Shown piece after piece: positions 57,624 to 62,000 of a DNA stretch of 62,000 nt. The translations under genes were made by a program, and so were the position numbers. Position 1 is the stretch's first letter. Every line of letters starts with the position of its first letter. Source of the stretch: Acanthaster planci (lineage: Eukaryota > Echinodermata > Asteroidea > Valvatida > Acanthasteridae); assembly GCF_001949145.1 (NCBI RefSeq), contig NW_019091375.1, forward strand, positions 2,634,558 to 2,696,557. The letters are read 5' to 3'. The notes under the pieces are model-generated. The model searched no databases. It was not told the origin of the DNA and was given only the letters and a program-made list of their open reading frames with translations.

Positions 57624-60600
57624 CGAAAGTAATATACAGGTAGCCCAAGCAAGTTATCCTAACCCTGACGCCAATTACTCAGGACTCTTGAAAATTTCAC
57701 TCTGTCCTGACTGAACCTAAACATAGCTCAAAAGGGTACGTGAATACTTCCCGTGGTTACTGCCATCCTGGAACGCTGACACTGGATTTCCCTAAGCCAC
57801 ACCTCACGTAAGCAAAATTCTCCTAAACGCAAGTCACAGTTTTTCCTGATATGCTTCAAGTATCCACGAACACTCTGCATAATTCAGACATTAAAACGTC
57901 GCGATGATGCAGTTTTTATGTGGGCACCTGCTTTACTGTTGGCAGAGTATTGCATTTCACTGTCAATTGCTGTTTTGCGCAGCACAGGAAAGAACGAAGC
58001 TTCCGCGCAATGCACAGAGTAAACTTAGCAGTAAAACGGCAAATACGAATGCCACACAAGGAAACCCGCCGTGCCTAAAGGGGAGCACGCTTGCACACAC
58101 GCCCGGGGCAAACACGTCATTTCTGGCACAGTTTGCTCAAGGTACATGCCTGCTTTTGAAGAAGTCCTCGTGTCCTCTCCAGCTCCGTGCACAAACAATG
58201 ACATTGTGCAGGACTTTTGTCAGAGTGGTCTTAAATTCGATTTTAGGAGTCGTGATTTCTTGTTCTATACGTATCAAGGAATTGCAAAATGTGTTTTCTT
58301 TTTCATTTAATGTGAGACGAAAGCAGAGGAAAATGTCTGCTAACGTTTTCTTCGATAAGTGTCTTATAATTCCGTAATCTTTTCTTGGTCGTCTATAATA
58401 TGCTGCATGATTGCACTCGTTGTTCCCAGGAGAGAACCATATCTCTATTAAACTATACGTGTATTATGTCAATGTCAATGTGCAGCACACCTCGTGCACT
58501 ACGGACACATATTATACCTAACACTTTTATGCATAAATATTGTATGCATGTTGCACCACATTTCAAAGACTCTAAACCGTCTTTTTGAAAGACTGTGTAC
58601 TATTACATTCTCCAACATCCGAATGGACTTTACAGAATGTTCACCATGCAAATAATTTTACCAGAAATATATTTTTTTTCAGTGGGTTATCAAGTGCTGA
58701 ATTGAAAGACTTATTCCTATGTCTCTATGAACGACATTTTTCCTCATGTGTTTTTGCTTTGCTTTGCTTTGCTCTTCTTCCTTGTCGGATATTGCCTGAC
58801 TACTATGATCTGAACATCCATATGAATAAGCAGCTGTCAGCTGCCAACCCCCTGCTCCTTTCCGTCCGGAGTCGGGGGAAGTCAACCCAGCTACTGTGCC
58901 AATTTTGAGACAATTACAGTTATCACGGGGCCTCCGCGTCATTCCGGGGCTGGCTGTCAATGTTGGTGATGGCTGATAACTCGCTGATGCCTACCGTGCG
59001 CCTGCCCTTCTTATCGTTCACTTGACAAGCACCTTTATTGCTGGAGATCAGATTTCCACATCACATTCGCAAAAGGCAGGCAGAGGGTTCATTTAGAGCC
59101 CATTGACGCGGAAACATCAATGCATGTTTATTGTCATGTTTCTCAAGAACGGAGCTCTCTGATTTTTTTTTACAGACGAGCTTTTTATGAATGTAACCCT
59201 ATTCTTATTTGGAATTCGTCGACTAGTAACTTTCGAATACATTTTACAACATGAAAATGTGCCAAAGATTAAAAACTCTTCACTGATGTCAAATTAACAA
59301 ATGTTACGTACAACGTTCAAGCATTTGTTAGTTACAAATAGGTCTGAAACCACCGGGCCTTTAATCCGTGTAGGGAACTTTAATGTACTTACTATGTGAT
59401 ACAAGGGAAGGCCAATTGCCACTATATTCAGCGCTTCACAGCCATACCTGGTCAGAGTACATCAAAGGCCGTCTTTGCAGGTATCTCTCATGTACTTTGC
59501 CAACTCACAGCCGTTAAAGGCACACATATTGCAGTGCGCTTAGTCTGACATTTTGAATCTCGCCAGATCTTGGCTTGGTAATGTGATGTGAAGTGGATGG
59601 ATGGTAGGCTTGAAAGAGGCTACATCAACCTCAACACCCCTTTCTTGAAAGTCCCGTTCTTTGGGGCGAGAATACACCATGATACAGGTGTGACGCAGCC
59701 TAACGAAAAGAGTAAGAAGTCGGAGCCACCTTCGACTTTAAAGTTCTTGAGAAGGCTCTTGCACAGTGGAAATCAATAGGACGACGCCAGGATTTTCACC
59801 CACATTGTCCATTGTTATCAGGATGCCCGACTGAGTAATGAGCTAAGTTTGGTCTCTCTGATCTACTCTACAGCGACATTGCTGAAAAAAAATTGCCATC
59901 AGATTCACTTTGTTGGATCCTTTAACAAATTATTACCTATTAAAAATTCATTTAGGCAAACGTTTCATTTTGCTGGAATGTTCTTTTCCAATTCGTCTGT
60001 GACGTAGGTTACGGCCGATTTTTTTTTTTTTTCAAAACGGATTTTACATCATTGTAAATCAAATCTCCCATTTGGATATGAGTGAACACATTATAACGAC
60101 GTTGCACAATACAATCTGCTTTGAGGTTGACAGCTTCATATCTTTAGGTTATTATTTCTCTTTCAAAGTCTGCTTTATTGCCACTACGCTATCCCATTAG
60201 GCAATTTAAGTTTGTAAAAGCAAAACCTGACCCCAAATAACCTTATTTCTGCGTCACTTGTCAAGAAATTTTATCAGAGCACTTTATCTATAGCCCCTAA
60301 AGCCGTCGCCTTGACATTAATTATTGACAACAATTTTGACAGCGAGCGTTCGGCCGTCTCGTACCCAAACAGACTCATTTTAGAAAGCATGCCACGTGGA
60401 AAGAAACTGGGAGGTTTGAATTCAGTGTTTGTTTTTTTAGGAGACTGAGCTACACTTAACTGCATGAAAATTGGTAATTTATTCAAATGGGTTGCCTGCA
60501 CACCTAGCGCAACACGCATGCGTGAAAAATAGCGTGCGACTGAAGCAGCATATCTGTGATTTTAGTTTTCTGAGATTTTGAATTCAAATCCTTTCGAAAT

Positions 60601-62000
60601 GTTTCGGCAACGCCGGGTTTTGGTTTAAGCTAATGTCACTTTCCTTGTTCGTATTGCATTTCCCTGTTTGTCGCGATGAAATTGAGGCAAAGACTTTTTG
60701 TTACTGATTTCTTTAAAGAAAGACATTTGGTATTTTATTCCTTTTTCCTGTGTAATATGTATGTCTGTATCGAAGCAAAGTCGGGAGCACACGAGAGAAA
60801 GTAAGCATTTCATTTCTTCCAACAAGAAGAGCAGGAAATTTCAAAACAATGACATTGCCTCCGCACAGGCGATTGCATAAGCCTGGACATGTTTGACGTT
60901 AACTTTTTTTAAACTTTCAGGTGAATAAACTAAATCAATAAATCAATAAGCCCATAAAAAACTGAATTTATTTCCCCCTATTAACTGCCAACACGAGCCA
61001 AAATTGTCGCAAAGAACGAATTCAAATATAACCATAAATCACATTCCAAAAAATGCCAAAGTCAGATTCCCGAGTTAATTTGGAGACAGAATTGAAGTGA
61101 CCATATGATACCCATGTAAAAAGCACCTGGAAAATTACAGAATAACGTGTCTGGTAATTCATTCACACGCGTCCGTGGGAAATAAGGTTCTACGTCCCCT
61201 AATATGTGCATTGTACCAGTACCAAATGGTCTAGAAAAAACGCCTTAAATACCCTAAATTATTCTCAAGCCTGGTAATTTTTTTTTTCAGGTTTGCGAAA
61301 AGTCTTGAAAAAATCTTGATAAGAAAGGAGAGTTACTAACACACGTGCGAGCAGAACTTACTATGAATAAGAAACAGAAATGAGCTATTGGTTTGGGAGA
61401 ATTGAATCAAGACGTCTGTAGCTGCTGGTTTCCTCTCCGTTTTCTGGCCAGCTACCTGGTTTTGTTTAAGGGAAGCCTTCATCTCATCAATGAAACTCCG
61501 GATTTTTCTTCCCATACTTTGGCAATGAAATGTAATGGTTAAGTCTGGCACGGTCCTCTTCGTGCATTAACTGTAGGTTTATCGGAAGTGTAAGGAGCAC
61601 GTCTGGCTTATCTGCTTTTAGGCAAATACAGAGTAGGGCCTCCGGGACTTAAGATGACATGATAACGCGACATTCACGACAAGAGTTTCAAATTTGACTT
61701 ATGAGTTGTGTTTCTCCGAAGCCGCGAGATAAGGAAAGTCTCAAGGTTGGATGTCGGTTCTTGTCTCTGACAAGCAGTGATTTCGTCTTAAAACAGACTT
61801 TAGGTGAATGGCGTAGAACTCTTGGTGGGATTTTAAATATGACTCTTCGAGTCATTTTATAGACCATGAAATCTGAATTTTTATACCAGTGAGGAGATTT
61901 TCTAGAGGTTTGTAACGAAGAAAGGTTACAATAAACTACTGCAATTCATATCACCCAAAAACGCGCTGATGGGATGCAGCAAACTTTCAGGAGAAATTTT
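57624..62000. other. Non-coding stretch
   Basis: Open frames up to 157 codons (57904-58377, +) have no protein-like pattern. A GCTTTGCTTTGCTTTGCT tract lies at 58757, a T run at 60020 and poly-T near 61278. No transposon ends, RNA genes or paired exon signals were found. Confidence 0.45.

Noticed and set aside
57904-58377. 157-codon plus-strand frame
   Set aside because: Starts in AT-rich DNA without promoter or acceptor. Composition resembles random translation and no motif is visible.
1-62000. Bacterial operons, CRISPR arrays, rRNA genes or integrated viral genes
   Set aside because: No regularly spaced repeat-spacer pattern, no dense ribosome-binding-site-led frames, no conserved rRNA sequence and no viral protein motifs were recognised on either strand.

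Overview
This window looks like nuclear DNA from a multicellular animal, most likely a marine invertebrate. It is AT-leaning, has no long open frames and no operon-like gene packing, and is full of simple repeats, small inverted-repeat transposons, tRNA-derived SINEs and decayed retrotransposon protein. The SINE heads and the L2-type tail are common in genomes such as amphioxus, hemichordates, echinoderms and corals, but the sequence alone does not choose between these. CTCF-like motifs in the first 10 kb would favour a bilaterian if they are real. Nothing bacterial, viral, rRNA-like or CRISPR-like was seen.

Coding content is sparse and must be read as short exons between splice sites. The best case is a first coding exon at 40759-40850 (+), preceded by a CpG-rich promoter-like stretch (about 40380-40758) that carries a duplicated block. 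Weaker isolated exon candidates, each with a plausible acceptor and/or donor, lie at 4853-4999 (+), 19448-19578 (-), 21213-21298 (+), 27967-28112 (+), 30325-30531 (+), 44510-44863 (-), 50822-51011 (+), 56618-56785 (-) and 57488-57620 (-). None could be assigned to a known protein family. I therefore cannot say whether they belong to one gene, to several genes, to lncRNAs or to chance.

Region by region: 1-18.5 kb is mostly featureless non-coding DNA with small tandem duplications, CTCF-like sites and a dispersed repeat seen twice (near 8.7-9.0 and 13.6-13.9 kb). 18.5-19.6 kb holds an inverted-repeat element, a LINE protein fragment and a good minus-strand exon candidate. 20-30 kb is intron or intergenic DNA with a long (TC)n tract and the end of a hAT-like element. 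30.8-31.9 kb is a non-autonomous DNA transposon. 34.6 kb holds an almost fully palindromic MITE. 37.7-38.0 kb is a tRNA-Glu-headed SINE. 40.4-41.7 kb has the promoter, first exon and a Harbinger-like MITE. 44.2-44.9 kb has a pentamer satellite beside an exon candidate. 51.2-51.4 kb is a long perfect-stem hairpin. 54.7-55.2 kb is a second SINE with a repeated 3' module. 56.6-57.6 kb has minus-strand exon candidates, and the rest to 62 kb is without visible features.

The most informative content is the mobile-element landscape. At least four unrelated inverted-repeat families and two tRNA-SINE families are visible, two of the inverted-repeat elements flanked by 3-bp TWA target sites. No undescribed molecular system was found. 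The hairpin at 51.2 kb, which could be a small-RNA source, and the duplicated promoter block are the items most worth following up.
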